Numbered from the stretch's first letter, positions 42,777 through 52,200 are shown. The stretch: 64,000 bases of DNA from Streptomyces sp. 2114.4 (GCF_900187385.1 NZ_FYEY01000001.1:5332001-5396000), one strand, 5' to 3'. The notes: a model not told the origin generated them from the sequence alone. Numbers and translations are program-made.

Positions 42777-43514
42777 ATGGGAACGCCTGACAACGCCGCC
42801 GCTGACGCGCACACACATACCGGGATCGCCGCCCAGGACTGGGCGCAGGCATCCGCCGACCCCCAGTACCGGGCCGCCGTGATCGATCTGCTCGGCGCGC
42901 TCGCCTATGGCGAGCTGTCCGCCTTCGAGCGCCTGGCGGAGGACGCCAAGCTCGCGCCGACGATGGACGACAAGGCCGAGCTGGCCAAGATGGCCTCGGC
43001 CGAGTTCCACCACTTCGAGCGGCTGCGGGAGCGGCTTGCGCAGATCGAGGCGGAGCCGAACGAGGCGATGGAGCCGTTCGCCGCCGCGCTGGACGAGTTC
43101 CACCGCCAGACCGCGCCGTCGGACTGGCTGGAGGGCCTGGTCAAGGCCTATGTCGGCGACTCGATCGCCAGTGACTTCTACCGCGAGGTCGCGGCCCGGC
43201 TCGACTCCGACACCCGGGACCTGGTGCTGGCCGTACTCGACGACACCGGGCACGCCACGTTCGCCGTGGAGAAGGTGCGCGCGGCCATCGAAGCCGAGCC
43301 GCGGGTCGGCGGCCGTCTCGCACTGTGGGCGCGCCGTCTGATGGGCGAGGCGCTGTCGCAGGCGCAGCGGGTCGTCGCGGACCGCGATGCGCTCTCCACC
43401 ATGCTGGTGGGCGGGGTGGCCGACGGCTTCGACCTGGCCGAGGTGGGCCGGATGTTCTCGCGGATCACCGAGGCGCACACCAAGCGGATGGCCGCGCTGG
43501 GCCTCGCGGCCTGA
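42777..43514 (+). CDS. Ferritin-like fold protein (MiaE-related)
   Basis: 245 residues from ATG 42777. Largely helical; the carboxylate/His pattern for a diiron centre can be seen: ALAYGELSAFERLAED, then EFHHFERLRERL, and later AHTKRMAAL. The pairs ExxxxxE and ExxH are consistent with a ferritin-like four-helix bundle. In actinobacteria the family is known only as 'ferritin-like fold-containing protein', with a distant link to the tRNA hydroxylase MiaE. It is divergent from the helicase gene, an arrangement shared with M. tuberculosis (Rv3210c next to rhlE). Confidence 0.82.
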   Translation: MGTPDNAAADAHTHTGIAAQDWAQASADPQYRAAVIDLLGALAYGELSAFERLAEDAKLAPTMDDKAELAKMASAEFHHFERLRERLAQIEAEPNEAMEPFAAALDEFHRQTAPSDWLEGLVKAYVGDSIASDFYREVAARLDSDTRDLVLAVLDDTGHATFAVEKVRAAIEAEPRVGGRLALWARRLMGEALSQAQRVVADRDALSTMLVGGVADGFDLAEVGRMFSRITEAHTKRMAALGLAA

Positions 43515-43538
43515 ACCGCGAGGGGCGCGCCGGGCGGT

Positions 43539-43829
43539 TCAGGCCGTCCGGTGCCCCTTCAAGGGGGTGGCCGGCCGCCGAAAGCGCCGGCGCGGCGGGC
43601 GCGCCACGACCGACAGCAGAGCCGCCCCCACGGCGATCGCGGCCACCATCACCTGGACGGGGTGGCCGGGGCCGAGGATCGAGCGGGTCAGCAGCGCGCC
43701 GAGCAGCGCCGCGACCGGGCCGGTCGCCAGCGTGAGGCTGGATGCGGGGAAACGGTCGGGCAGCCATCGCGCGGCGGACAGGGCGATGGCGAAGCCGATG
43801 AGTACGGCGCCGAGCGATTCCCAGATCAT
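43539..43829 (-). CDS. Small membrane protein
   Basis: 96 residues from ATG 43829 with GGGAGGG upstream. Three membrane segments (SLGAVLIGFAIALSAARW, ATGPVAALLGALLTRSI, VMVAAIAVGAALLSVVA) and a basic C-terminal tail. Function unknown; similar genes occur next to the ferritin-like gene in Streptomyces. It is convergent with that gene, with 24 bp between their stops. Confidence 0.8.
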   Translation of the reverse strand: MIWESLGAVLIGFAIALSAARWLPDRFPASSLTLATGPVAALLGALLTRSILGPGHPVQVMVAAIAVGAALLSVVARPPRRRFRRPATPLKGHRTA

Positions 43830-44162
43830 GCTGTTCCCTCCCGTGTGACGATGCCGATCGGCTGAACAAATCGGTCACAGGCCGTCGTACCCAGGGGGCA
43901 CCGCCAGCAACCCTCGGGGCGCAGGTCCCGTGCCTGATCAGCCCAGCCGGACCGACTCGAACGGCCTGATCTGCAAAAAAGCGGCGGACGGGGCCCGGCG
44001 GGGGGCGACGCCACCATGGTGGGCCGACGTCCGGAAGCAGCGGGAGACATCCGGGGAAACACACGGGGAACGCGGGGCGAACGCAGGAAAGGGCGGCGGC
44101 CCGGAGTCACCTCTCCGGGCCGCCGCCCTTGTCACCCGCGGGCGCCACAGGGCGCCCCCTGC
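43830..44162. other. 333-bp intergenic region
   Basis: No gene is seen. It contains a palindrome GCCGATCGGC (43853-43862), and the terminator hairpin of the DUF3107 gene (44089-44130). A tract around 43970-44080 is purine-rich on the plus strand. Confidence 0.5.
44089..44130 (-). terminator. Terminator of DUF3107, 18-bp stem
   Basis: 44089-44106 is fully complementary to 44113-44130 around a 6-nt loop, downstream of DUF3107 on the minus strand. Confidence 0.9.
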
Positions 44163-44390
44163 TCAGAGCGCGCCGAACCCGACCTTGCGGGCGGTGGGCT
44201 CGCCGATCTCCACATAGGCCAGCCGGTCCGCCGGGACCAGGACCTTGCGACCGTGGTCGTCCACCAGGGTCAGCAGCTGTGACTTGCCGCCCAGCGCGTC
44301 GGACACCGCGCTCTCGACCTCTTCGGCAGACTGCCCGCTCTCCAGAACGATCTCGCGGGGTGCGTGCTGCACGCCGATCTTGACCTCCAC
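44163..44390 (-). CDS. DUF3107 protein
   Basis: 75 residues from GTG 44390. It starts VEVKIGVQHAPREIVLE and ends with the strand YVEIGEPTARKVGFG; the family (TB9.4 in M. tuberculosis) is a small ATP-binding-annotated protein of unknown function, nearly always next to this TetR gene. A REP-like hairpin (44410-44450) stands directly before its start and may separate it from tetR. Confidence 0.92.
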   Translation of the reverse strand: MEVKIGVQHAPREIVLESGQSAEEVESAVSDALGGKSQLLTLVDDHGRKVLVPADRLAYVEIGEPTARKVGFGAL

Positions 44391-44409
44391 GGCTTTTGTC
44401 CCTCCGACG

Positions 44410-44450
44410 GTCCGGGGATCCCCAGCGTCAGCTGGGGGAGGATGCGCGGT
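44410..44450. repeat. REP-like hairpin element
   Basis: CCCCAGC-gtca-GCTGGGG hairpin between DUF3107 and tetR, preceded by CCGGGGAT. It is of the same kind as those at 387-427, 10378-10425 and 53413-53468. Confidence 0.45.
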
Positions 44451-44529
44451 CATCGCGCCGTACGCAGCACACATTAGCCCGGTCCGGGGATGCGCAGGAC
44501 GCCCTGGAGCACGCCTGCAGCGAACACGG

Positions 44530-45171
44530 TCAGTGCGTGTCGCTGCCGTGCAGCGGGAAGCCGGCGATGCCCTTCCACGCAAGCGAGGTCAGCAGCTGCA
44601 CCGCGGTGTCCCGCGGGACCTTGCTCTCCGACGACAGCCAGTACCGCGCCACCACCTGGGAGACGCCGCCCATGCCCACGGCGAGCAGCATCGACTCGTC
44701 CCGCGAGAGGCCGGTGTCCTCGGCGATCACCACGCTTATGGCCTCGGCGCACTCCAGCGACACCTTGTCCACGCGCTCGCGGACCGCCGGCTCGTTGGTG
44801 AGGTCCGACTCGAACACCAGGCGGAAGGCGCCGCCCGGGTCCTCCACGTACGCGAAGTAGGCGTCCATGGTGGCGGCGACCCGCTGCTTGTTGTCGGTCG
44901 TCGACGCCAGCGCCGAGCGCACCGAGTGCAGCAGGGCCTCGCAGTGCTGGTCCAGCAGGGCGAGGTAGAGGTCCAGCTTGCCCGGGAAGTGCTGGTAGAG
45001 CACGGGCTTGCTGACGCCCGCCCGCTCGGCGATGTCGTCCATCGCGGCCGCGTGGTAGCCCTGTGCGACGAATACCTCCTGGGCGGCGCCCAGAAGCTGA
45101 TTGCGCCGGGCCCGTCGTGGCAGGCGTGTGCCCCGCGGGCGCGCCGCCTCGGTCTGCTCGATGGCGCTCAC
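44530..45171 (-). CDS. TetR family regulator
   Basis: 213 residues from GTG 45171 with GGGAGGC upstream. The helix-turn-helix is in MDDIAERAGVSKPVLYQHFP, and the N-terminal tail is basic (PRGTRLPRRARRNQLL). The ligand domain is helical, with GGVSQVVARYWLSSES near the end. The homologue Rv3208 sits beside DUF3107 in M. tuberculosis. Its target is unknown; a small acidic protein gene and the hydrolase gene upstream are candidates. Confidence 0.93.
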   Translation of the reverse strand: MSAIEQTEAARPRGTRLPRRARRNQLLGAAQEVFVAQGYHAAAMDDIAERAGVSKPVLYQHFPGKLDLYLALLDQHCEALLHSVRSALASTTDNKQRVAATMDAYFAYVEDPGGAFRLVFESDLTNEPAVRERVDKVSLECAEAISVVIAEDTGLSRDESMLLAVGMGGVSQVVARYWLSSESKVPRDTAVQLLTSLAWKGIAGFPLHGSDTH

Positions 45172-45319
45172 GCTGCCTCCCAGAAGTTGTTCCGTACGCG
45201 GTCCGTACAAGGTGGTGCACCGCGCCCGCCATCGTACTTTTGGGTAACCCGGCTGTGCGCGGTCGAGGCCGAGAATTTCTGCCCGGCACCCCTCTCGGAA
45301 GCCGACAAAACGTCCCAGG

Positions 45320-45538
45320 TCATCGGTATTCGTCTTCGTTGAGCTCCACGACACGGGCCTGTTCGGCGAGATCTGCCTCGTTCGCCTCGTCCGGATCGTG
45401 GACGGTCACCGTCTCGTCCCGCTGCGGTGCGAGATCGGCGTACTGCTCGGCAGTGTCCGCTTCGGGGGCTTCGACATCGATTTCGGTGGCGTCGCTCTCG
45501 TCCGCGAAGGTCTCCGGGTCTGTCGGGTCGACGCGCAT
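45320..45538 (-). CDS. Small acidic protein
   Basis: 72 residues from ATG 45538 with AAGGGAG upstream. About a third of the residues are Asp or Glu, with hardly any Lys; it is probably disordered. No known motif. Acidic leaders of this kind occur before tetR in Streptomyces. It is divergent from the hydrolase gene by 169 bp. Confidence 0.7.
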   Translation of the reverse strand: MRVDPTDPETFADESDATEIDVEAPEADTAEQYADLAPQRDETVTVHDPDEANEADLAEQARVVELNEDEYR

Positions 45539-45694
45539 GGTGGCTCCCTTTCCGCGTGCTCGTTCGTCGGCTGGTGCCTGGCATGAAAGCAGGGGCCGGG
45601 GCGGCTGCCCTCGCCTACGAGCGTAGGAGAGTGGCCGCGGCAGCGCGATGCGGTGTGTGACCGCGGACACACGATCGGGGGTGTGATCGTCTCG

Positions 45695-45700
45695 TAACAT
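45695..45700 (+). promoter_or_regulatory. Leaderless -10 hexamer for the hydrolase at 45708-46742
   Basis: TAACAT lies 7 nt before the ATG at 45708, and no Shine-Dalgarno is present. Confidence 0.55.
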
Positions 45701-45707
45701 CGTCCCC

Positions 45708-46742
45708 ATGTCTTCGACCGAGTCGCCGGACACCGCGACCGCCGCTCTCCCGGTGCCACCGGCCGGCCCGGCCCGGTACGGCGGGGCGGAGACGGTGCGC
45801 ACCGTGACCCTGCCGGGCCTGACGCTGACCGTACGGGCACCCGCCGGGCGGGGCGTACAGGGCGACGACGGGGCGGAGGGGGCCGCGGGCGACGGCGCCG
45901 CGGCCGGGCGCGAGCCCGCGCTCTACGTCCACGGCCTCGGCGGCTCCTCGCAGAACTGGTCGGACCTGATGCCGCTGCTCGCCGACCGGGTGGACGGCGA
46001 GGCGATCGACCTGCCCGGCTTTGGCCACTCACCGCCGCCCGCCGACGGCAACTACTCCGTCTCCGCGCAGGCCCGCGCGGTCATCCGGTACCTCGACGCG
46101 GCCGGGCGCGGCCCCGTCCACCTCATCGGCAACTCCATGGGCGGTGCCGCCTCGACCCGGGTGGCGGCGGCGCGGCCCGACCTCGTCCGCACCCTGACGC
46201 TGATCTCCCCGGCGCTGCCCGAAGTGCCGCCGCAGCTGACCGCGGTGCCCACGGCGCTGCTCGCCGTCCCCGGTATCGCCGGGCTCTTCGGCCAGCTCAC
46301 CCACGACTGGACGCCCGAGCGCCGCACCCGCGAGGTGCTGGCGCTCTGTTACGGCGACCCCGGCCGGGTCAGCCCGGAAGGGTTCAACGCCGCGGCCGAG
46401 GAATATGCGCGACGGCTGGAACTCCCGTATTTCTGGGAGGTGATGGAGCGCTCGGCCCGCGGTCTGGTGAACGCCTACACGCTGGGCGGACAGCACAATT
46501 TGTGGCGTCAGGCAGAGAGAGTTCTCGCCCCCACTCTTCTCGTCTACGGTGGACGCGACCGCCTGGTCTCCTACCGGATGGCGCGGCGGGCGGCCGCGGC
46601 GTTCCGCGGTTCGCGACTGCTGACGCTGCCGGAGGCGGGGCATGTGGCGATGATGGAATACCCGGAGACAGTGGCGCGGGCCGTCCGCGAACTGCTCGAC
46701 AGTGAAGTGACCGATGTGACCGCTGATGCGGGCAGGAGCTGA
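45708..46742 (+). CDS. Alpha/beta hydrolase (LipV-like)
   Basis: 344 residues from ATG 45708. An N-terminal tail of about 35 residues precedes the core: YVHGLGGSSQNWSDL (oxyanion), GEAIDLPGFGHSPPP, nucleophile elbow GNSMGG, acid in YGGRDRLVSY, and the His in EAGHVAMMEYPE. In M. tuberculosis lipV (Rv3203) lies in the same region. It is an esterase-like enzyme of unknown substrate. The DUF3152 gene follows after 8 bp and is probably co-transcribed. Confidence 0.9.
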   Translation: MSSTESPDTATAALPVPPAGPARYGGAETVRTVTLPGLTLTVRAPAGRGVQGDDGAEGAAGDGAAAGREPALYVHGLGGSSQNWSDLMPLLADRVDGEAIDLPGFGHSPPPADGNYSVSAQARAVIRYLDAAGRGPVHLIGNSMGGAASTRVAAARPDLVRTLTLISPALPEVPPQLTAVPTALLAVPGIAGLFGQLTHDWTPERRTREVLALCYGDPGRVSPEGFNAAAEEYARRLELPYFWEVMERSARGLVNAYTLGGQHNLWRQAERVLAPTLLVYGGRDRLVSYRMARRAAAAFRGSRLLTLPEAGHVAMMEYPETVARAVRELLDSEVTDVTADAGRS

Positions 46743-46750
46743 CACGCCCC

Positions 46751-48205
46751 GTGGGACGCCATAGCCGCCGAGGCCGGCCCGAGACCGCTGAGGAAAGCCC
46801 GGAGACGGCAGGTCCGCCCGGCAACACCCCCTCGGGAGGCGGTGTGCCCGGGCCCGGTCCGGGCTCCGGACGCCGCAGACGCGAGCCGTTCGACGGCGAC
46901 GCGGTGCGCGGCGGACACCCCGAACAGCGTGAGCCGGGCGGCGGCTGGGGCGCGTTCCCCGGGGCGCCGTCGTCCCCGGTGGCCTCCGGCCAGGGCGCGC
47001 CGAGGATTCCCCGCCCGCGCGCGGAGATGCCCGGTGCACCGCCGCTCGCCCCGCCGGGCACCGGCCCGGGGCCGCGGCGCGACTACGTGGATGCCTTCGA
47101 CGCCAGGCCGTTCCCGGACGGCCGGGGCGGCGCGGACGACCCGGACGACGATGTGTTCCGGGCCGGTGCGCCCCGCACGGCGGCGCCGGCGGCCGGTCCG
47201 CACGGGGCCGGCGGGGACGGTGTGCCCCCCGGCGGCCGCTTCACCGGCCGGTCGGTGGTCTTCGAGCGTGACGAGGCCGGCGGCCCGAACCCGCCGACCG
47301 CATCCGGCGCGGACGGCGGCGAGCCGGGCGACCCGGCGGACCGGGACCCGGCCGACGGTGACGGTTTCGCGGTGGAGGAGTCGCGGCACGGCATCAAGAA
47401 GGGCGGCATGGGCCGGACGTTCACCGGCGCGGCGGCCGCCGCGGTGACCACCGTCCTCGCCGTCGTCATCGCGGGCCAGGTCGCCGAACAGCACAAGGAC
47501 AGCGGCGACCCGCAGACGCGCAGCGGCAACGACCGCACCGACGGGGTCGGCGACGAGGCCTCCCGGTCGCACTCCCGGCCCACCCAGGACGCCAAGCCCG
47601 CCGGCTACGACGAGCAGATGGCGCAGGTCTTCCCGCTGGACGCGCAGCTGACGGGCAGCGGCCGCTTCCGGCCGACCGGCGGCGACGCCAAGGCACCCGG
47701 CCGCGGCAAGGTGCTGCGCTACCGCGTCGACATCGAGGAGGGGCTGCCGCTGGACGGCAAGCTGTTCGCCGAAGCGGTGCACAAGACCCTCAACGACGAA
47801 CGCAGTTGGGCGCACGGCGGACAGCGGACCTTCCAGCGGGTGGCATCCGGGGACGCCGATTTCGTGATCACGCTGGCGAGCCCGGGGACCACGGCGAAGT
47901 GGTGCGCCAAGTCCGGTCTCGACACCGGCGAGGAAAACGTCTCCTGTGACTCGGCGGCCACCGACCGGGTGATGATCAACGCCTACCGCTGGGCACAGGG
48001 CGCCAAGACCTACGGCCACGACAAGATGTTCGCCTACCGCCAGATGCTGATCAATCACGAGGTCGGTCACCGCCTCGGGCGCAACCACGAGGCCTGCTCC
48101 CGGCAGGGCGCACTGGCTCCGGTGATGATGCAGCAGACGAAGTTCCTGACGACGGACGGGGTGACCTGCCGGCCCAACTCCTGGCCGTTCCCCACCCAGA
48201 AGTGA
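46751..48205 (+). CDS. DUF3152 membrane-anchored metalloprotease-like protein
   Basis: 484 residues from GTG 46751. About 215 disordered residues precede one membrane helix (TFTGAAAAAVTTVLAVVIAG). The outside domain carries HEVGHRLGRNHEAC, an HExxHxxxxxH zinc site, in a fold recalling metzincin proteases; the region KWCAKSGLDTGEENVSCDS gives possible disulfides. Function is unknown; proteolysis outside the cell is plausible. The homologue Rv3207c lies beside tetR in M. tuberculosis. Ends at a strong hairpin. Confidence 0.88.
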   Translation: MGRHSRRGRPETAEESPETAGPPGNTPSGGGVPGPGPGSGRRRREPFDGDAVRGGHPEQREPGGGWGAFPGAPSSPVASGQGAPRIPRPRAEMPGAPPLAPPGTGPGPRRDYVDAFDARPFPDGRGGADDPDDDVFRAGAPRTAAPAAGPHGAGGDGVPPGGRFTGRSVVFERDEAGGPNPPTASGADGGEPGDPADRDPADGDGFAVEESRHGIKKGGMGRTFTGAAAAAVTTVLAVVIAGQVAEQHKDSGDPQTRSGNDRTDGVGDEASRSHSRPTQDAKPAGYDEQMAQVFPLDAQLTGSGRFRPTGGDAKAPGRGKVLRYRVDIEEGLPLDGKLFAEAVHKTLNDERSWAHGGQRTFQRVASGDADFVITLASPGTTAKWCAKSGLDTGEENVSCDSAATDRVMINAYRWAQGAKTYGHDKMFAYRQMLINHEVGHRLGRNHEACSRQGALAPVMMQQTKFLTTDGVTCRPNSWPFPTQK

Positions 48206-48311
48206 ACGGGCCGAGGGCTGCCGCGGCGGGCACTACGGGCGAGGGCCCGTGACACTCACATAGCGCGTCGAAACGCCCTTAGGGGCGGAAAGTTACGTGC
48301 GTTCACCCCTT

Positions 48312-48349
48312 CCGGTGGCGCGATGGACAACCGTCCATCGCGCCACCGG
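48312..48349 (+). terminator. Terminator, 17-bp perfect stem
   Basis: 48312-48328 is fully complementary to 48333-48349 with loop AACC, followed by CCCTTT. It ends the hydrolase-DUF3152 operon. Confidence 0.92.
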
Positions 48350-48441
48350 CCCTTTGCATAGCTTCTTCCCGCAGGTGGCGGCCGTGCCGCCGGCACACCA
48401 GGACGCCGATATGGCCGATAGGGGAGGACGGGGGTGCACCC

Positions 48442-50466
48442 GTGCGGATCGGACTGCTCACCGAAGGTGGTTACCCGTATGCGTCCGGTGAGTCGCAGGC
48501 GTGGTGCGACCGGCTCGTGCGCGGGCTCACCGGCCATGACTTCGAGGTCTACGCCCTGAGCGCCGAGCCCCGCCGCGACGCGCCGCCACGGCCCGAACTT
48601 CCTCGCCACGTACGGCTGGTGCGCAGCGCGCCCCCGGGGGACGGCTTTCCCGCCGGGCGCCGCCGGGCCGGCGAGCCGCGCCGGGGCCGCACCCCCGGAC
48701 GGCGCGAACGCCGCCGCTTCGCCGAGTGCTTCGGCGCTCTCGTGGCGGCCTTCGCCACGGCGCCTCCAGGAGGAGAGCCGGCCAACCCGGTGGTCCAGGC
48801 CCGGGGCGCCGCCCGTGGGGGAGCGCCGGCCGGCTATCCGCCCGCCGCCTCGGGCGGTGCCCCCGATGACGTCGTGACCAGCAAGGCGGACCGTTTCGCC
48901 GACGGCCTCTACGGGCTCGCCGAACTCGCCCGGGAGCACCGGGGGCTGCCCGCCCTGCTGCGCTCCGAGGACGCCGTACGCCTCCTGGAAGCCGCCTGCC
49001 ACGGGCCGCGCGCCCTGCCCGCCGCGTCAGGCGCACAGGTCGACGATCTGCTGGCGGTCACCGCCGGGCTCGCCCGCGCGCTGCGGCCGCTGTCCCTGGA
49101 CTGGTACGGCGACCGGCACACCCCTGGGCTCGGCGGTGTGGACCTCTGCCATGCCACCTCCGGCGGCGCCGCCGCCCTCCCCGGACTGCTGGCCAAGCAC
49201 TTCTTCGCCACCCCGCTGCTGGTCACCGAGTACGGCGTACGGCTGCGCGAGCACTATCTCGCGCGCGCCACCGCACCGTTGAGTGCGCCGGTGCGCGCAC
49301 TGCTCGCCGCCTTCCAGGGCGCGCTGGCCGCCGAGACCTATGCGCAGGCCGCGCTGATCACCCCCGGCAACACCCACACCCGGCGTTGGCAGGAGCGCTG
49401 CGGCGCCGACCGCGCCCGGCTGCGCACGGTCTATCCGGGCATGGACGCCGCCCCCTTCGCCGCGGTCGCGGACGCCGCGACGGACGACCCCAAGACGCTG
49501 GTGTGGGTCGGCACCATCGAGCCCGCCAAGGACCTCATCGCGCTGCTGCACGCCTTCGCCGAGATCCGCAAGGCCGAACCGGAGGCCACCTTGCGGATCG
49601 TCGGCGGCGTCGGCCGCGACCCGCAGGCCGCCGGATACCTCGCGCACTGCCGGGCGCTGGCCGCCCAGCTCTTCCCCGACGAGGCGGCCGACACCCACAG
49701 CGTCGGCGAGAGCCCGGTCAGCTTCGAGGAGGTCGGCAGCCCCGAGGTGCCCACCCTGGCGGACGCCTACGCCTCCGGCGCCGTGGTGGTGCTCTCCAGT
49801 GTGATCGAGGGCTTTCCGCGCTCCCTGGTGGAGGCGATGTTCTGCGGCCGCGCCACGGTGTCGACCGACGCCGGTGCGGTCTGTGAGGTCATCGGCGGCA
49901 CCGGTCTGGTGGTCCCGCCTCGTAATCCCCGCGCCCTCGCCGAGGCCTGCACCGCGCTGCTCGGTGACCCGGACCGCAGGGCCAGGCTGGGCGCGGCCGC
50001 CAGGGCGCGGGCGCTGGAGCTGTTCACCGTCGAGCAGAACGTCGCGGCATTTCGTGGCATCTACCTGGAGCTGATCTCCCATGCCCCGGCCCGCCCGGCC
50101 GCCTGCGGTGCACGGGACGCCCGGGGCGTACCGCAGCCCTTCGCCCGTCCCGCCGAGTCCCATGTCCCCGGCCGCTGGGCCGCGACCGGCGCCGCCACCC
50201 GCGCCGCCGTGCCCGCCGCCAGGGACGCTGCCGGGGGCGCCGTGTCAGCCACCCCGGCCGCCGTTCCCGCCGACCGCACGCCGAGCTGGGCGGTCCCCGC
50301 GCAGGAGCGGACCGCCGCGCTGCCGGTGCCGGCCGGCGGAGGCACGGAGGGCGGGGAAGCGGCCGATGTCCGAGGGGCGAGACAGTCGGTGAGATGGGGA
50401 GGGGGCGGCGACCGGACAGGCGTGACCGGAGCGAAGGAGAGAGCGCAGGAGAGAGGGCAGTGGTGA
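48442..50466 (+). CDS. PelF-like (DUF3492) glycosyltransferase
   Basis: 674 residues from GTG 48442. The N-terminal domain has the PelF features RIGLLTEGGYPYASGE, LCHATSGGAAALPGLLAK and TPLLVTEYGVRLREHYL; the C-terminal GT-B half has WVGTIEPAKDLIALLHAFAE and the EX7E motif in EGFPRSLVEAMFCGRATVS. It should be cytoplasmic and use a UDP sugar; PelF itself prefers UDP-GlcNAc/GalNAc. The last 110 residues are disordered. The stop overlaps the next gene by 4 bp (GTGA at 50463). It is the first gene of a coupled cluster with a membrane protein and an epimerase. Confidence 0.9.
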   Translation: MRIGLLTEGGYPYASGESQAWCDRLVRGLTGHDFEVYALSAEPRRDAPPRPELPRHVRLVRSAPPGDGFPAGRRRAGEPRRGRTPGRRERRRFAECFGALVAAFATAPPGGEPANPVVQARGAARGGAPAGYPPAASGGAPDDVVTSKADRFADGLYGLAELAREHRGLPALLRSEDAVRLLEAACHGPRALPAASGAQVDDLLAVTAGLARALRPLSLDWYGDRHTPGLGGVDLCHATSGGAAALPGLLAKHFFATPLLVTEYGVRLREHYLARATAPLSAPVRALLAAFQGALAAETYAQAALITPGNTHTRRWQERCGADRARLRTVYPGMDAAPFAAVADAATDDPKTLVWVGTIEPAKDLIALLHAFAEIRKAEPEATLRIVGGVGRDPQAAGYLAHCRALAAQLFPDEAADTHSVGESPVSFEEVGSPEVPTLADAYASGAVVVLSSVIEGFPRSLVEAMFCGRATVSTDAGAVCEVIGGTGLVVPPRNPRALAEACTALLGDPDRRARLGAAARARALELFTVEQNVAAFRGIYLELISHAPARPAACGARDARGVPQPFARPAESHVPGRWAATGAATRAAVPAARDAAGGAVSATPAAVPADRTPSWAVPAQERTAALPVPAGGGTEGGEAADVRGARQSVRWGGGGDRTGVTGAKERAQERGQW

Positions 50467-50732
50467 TGGTGACGGCTGTGCTGGACGTGATGTGTGCGAT
50501 GGGCGTGGTGGGCGTGGCGCTGGTGACGGGCATGACGGATGTGGCGCATGGCGGGAGCCGGCCCGGACTCGGGCAGCGGCTCCGGCGCGACCGCCGTCCC
50601 GGCCACCCGGTGTACGCCCGCCACGCCGCCCCCGACGACCGGGTCCGCCGGGCCCGCCGGGGTATGCCGCACCCCCGCCCCGGCCGGGACGGCTGTGCGG
50701 CGGCGGACCGGGGGAGAGGGGACGGGCGGTGA
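50463..50732 (+). CDS. Small single-pass membrane protein
   Basis: 89 residues from GTG 50463 (ATG 50466 also possible), with AGGAGAGAGGG upstream. A hydrophobic segment (AVLDVMCAMGVVGVALVTGM) is followed by a basic, Arg/His-rich tail. It overlaps the glycosyltransferase stop by 4 bp and the next gene's GTG by 4 bp (GTGA 50729-50732), so it is translated as part of the operon. No known family. It may anchor or regulate the glycan machinery. Confidence 0.65.
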   Translation: MMVTAVLDVMCAMGVVGVALVTGMTDVAHGGSRPGLGQRLRRDRRPGHPVYARHAAPDDRVRRARRGMPHPRPGRDGCAAADRGRGDGR

Positions 50733-52039
50733 CCACACCCGACACCGGCGCCACCCCCGCCGCGGCGGCCACGGCGGACGGGGACGCCGCCCGCGGCGCG
50801 TCGGCCACGGCGAACACGGACGGCACTGCCACCCCTCCGAACCCGGACGGGAACCCCACCCGTACCCCGCCGCCGGGCAAGGAGGCCGCCGCCCGCCCCG
50901 CGCGCCGCGGCCCCGCCGACCCCGTACGGTCCCTGATGCACCGCCACCAGGAGCTGTGCGCACGCGCCGTCGACGCGCTGGAGATCGCCGCCGGCCTGGA
51001 GGCGCACGGCGTCACCGACCGGACGGCCGCCCGCTTCCGGCACCGCGACGTCTTCTCGCTGGCCGAAGAGCTCTACGCCCGGGTGCCCCGCGCCGAAGCG
51101 CCGGACGCCCGGCCGCACGAGCAGCCCCGCCCGTCCGCGCCCGTCCCCGCGCGGGGCTCGCGCGGCGTGCGCGCGGTGCTGCAGCTGCTGCCCGGCGCCG
51201 TCTGCCTCGCGGCGGTCGCCGCCCTCGCCTCGGCCGGTACGGCGACTCCCGCCGTACGCACCGGTGTCGGCGCGGCGGGCGGCGCGCTGGTCGCCCTCGC
51301 CGTCCGGCTGGCCGCCCGGTCCGGGCCGCTGCGACTGCGCCACCGCGGCGCCGGATCGTGGACCGTCGGCCTGTGGGTCTGCTGGACGGCCGGATACGCG
51401 GTCTACGGCGACTGGCTGCTCGGACAGCTCCTGGCCGGCGGCCCCGACCTGCCCGGCACCACGCCCCGGGCCGCCGTCGCCACCGCCGTGGCCCTGGCCT
51501 TCGCCCTCGCCCCCGCGGCCGGCTGCGCCCGCTGGTTCGCGGCGCGCGGGCGGCGCGGTCTGGCCGCAAGCCGCGGCCTCGGAGAACTGGCCGCCCGCGT
51601 CCGGCCGTTGCTGCTCGCCGCCACCCTGTTCTACCTGGGCGCGCTGGTGGCCCTGCTCCTCGGTGCGGACGCCGCCTTCGGGAGCGACGGCGCGACGGCC
51701 CTGGCCGCGGCGGCCGCACTGGGGGTGCTGCTCTTCCTCGCCCGGCTGCTGGCCGTACACGGCTTCCCCGAAGCGGCGGCGACCGGCCTGGCCTCGGCCG
51801 CCGCCCTGGAAGCCCTCGCCCTGTCCCTGGTGCTCATCGCCCGGCTCCCCGGCCTGCCCCCGCTCGACGTACCGGTCGCAGCGCTCACCACCGCCGTGGG
51901 ACCGGCCGCCGTACCCGCCGTGGCCTGCACGGCCGCCGCTGCCGGGCTCCTCGTCCACGGCCTGCGGGCGCTCACCGGCGCCTGTGCGCACTGGCCTGCG
52001 CCTGCTCCCTCCGGCCCGGCGGAGGCACACCGGCCGTGA
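50729..52039 (+). CDS. Polytopic membrane protein of the glycan cluster
   Basis: 436 residues from GTG 50729 with GGGGAGAGGGGA at 50710-50721. About 70 disordered residues and a cytoplasmic helix (MHRHQELCARAVDALEIAAG) precede some eight to nine membrane segments in the last 290 residues (for example LLPGAVCLAAVAALASAG and PLLLAATLFYLGALVALLLG). I recognise no family with certainty; in Pel-type systems the corresponding place is held by PelE- or PelG-like proteins for assembly and export, and this may be a distant equivalent. Its stop overlaps a 46-codon frame that is probably not real. Confidence 0.75.
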   Translation: MTTPDTGATPAAAATADGDAARGASATANTDGTATPPNPDGNPTRTPPPGKEAAARPARRGPADPVRSLMHRHQELCARAVDALEIAAGLEAHGVTDRTAARFRHRDVFSLAEELYARVPRAEAPDARPHEQPRPSAPVPARGSRGVRAVLQLLPGAVCLAAVAALASAGTATPAVRTGVGAAGGALVALAVRLAARSGPLRLRHRGAGSWTVGLWVCWTAGYAVYGDWLLGQLLAGGPDLPGTTPRAAVATAVALAFALAPAAGCARWFAARGRRGLAASRGLGELAARVRPLLLAATLFYLGALVALLLGADAAFGSDGATALAAAAALGVLLFLARLLAVHGFPEAAATGLASAAALEALALSLVLIARLPGLPPLDVPVAALTTAVGPAAVPAVACTAAAAGLLVHGLRALTGACAHWPAPAPSGPAEAHRP

Positions 52040-52200
52040 CCCTCCGCACGCACCCCGGCCCCCGGCCCATCGTCCCCGGACTCCTCGTCCCACGACTCCC
52101 CGTTCCCCCACACGGGCACCCCCACCACGCACCACCCCCCGGAGCGGCACCCCGAAACGGCCACTTCGACCCCTGACCCGCGGACCTCGCCCCCCCACCT
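52040..52200 (+). other. C-rich, G-poor tract, possible Rho-utilisation region
   Basis: After the membrane protein stop, about 160 nt have far more C than G on the plus strand, with many CCCC runs. Such bubbles typify Rho-loading sites. It lies inside the otherwise tight glycan cluster and could cut expression of the epimerase. Confidence 0.4.

Noticed and set aside
52036..52176. 46-codon frame starting with a GTGA overlap after the polytopic membrane protein
   Set aside because: Pro/His-rich composition from the C-rich tract, no Shine-Dalgarno, no likeness to a protein.
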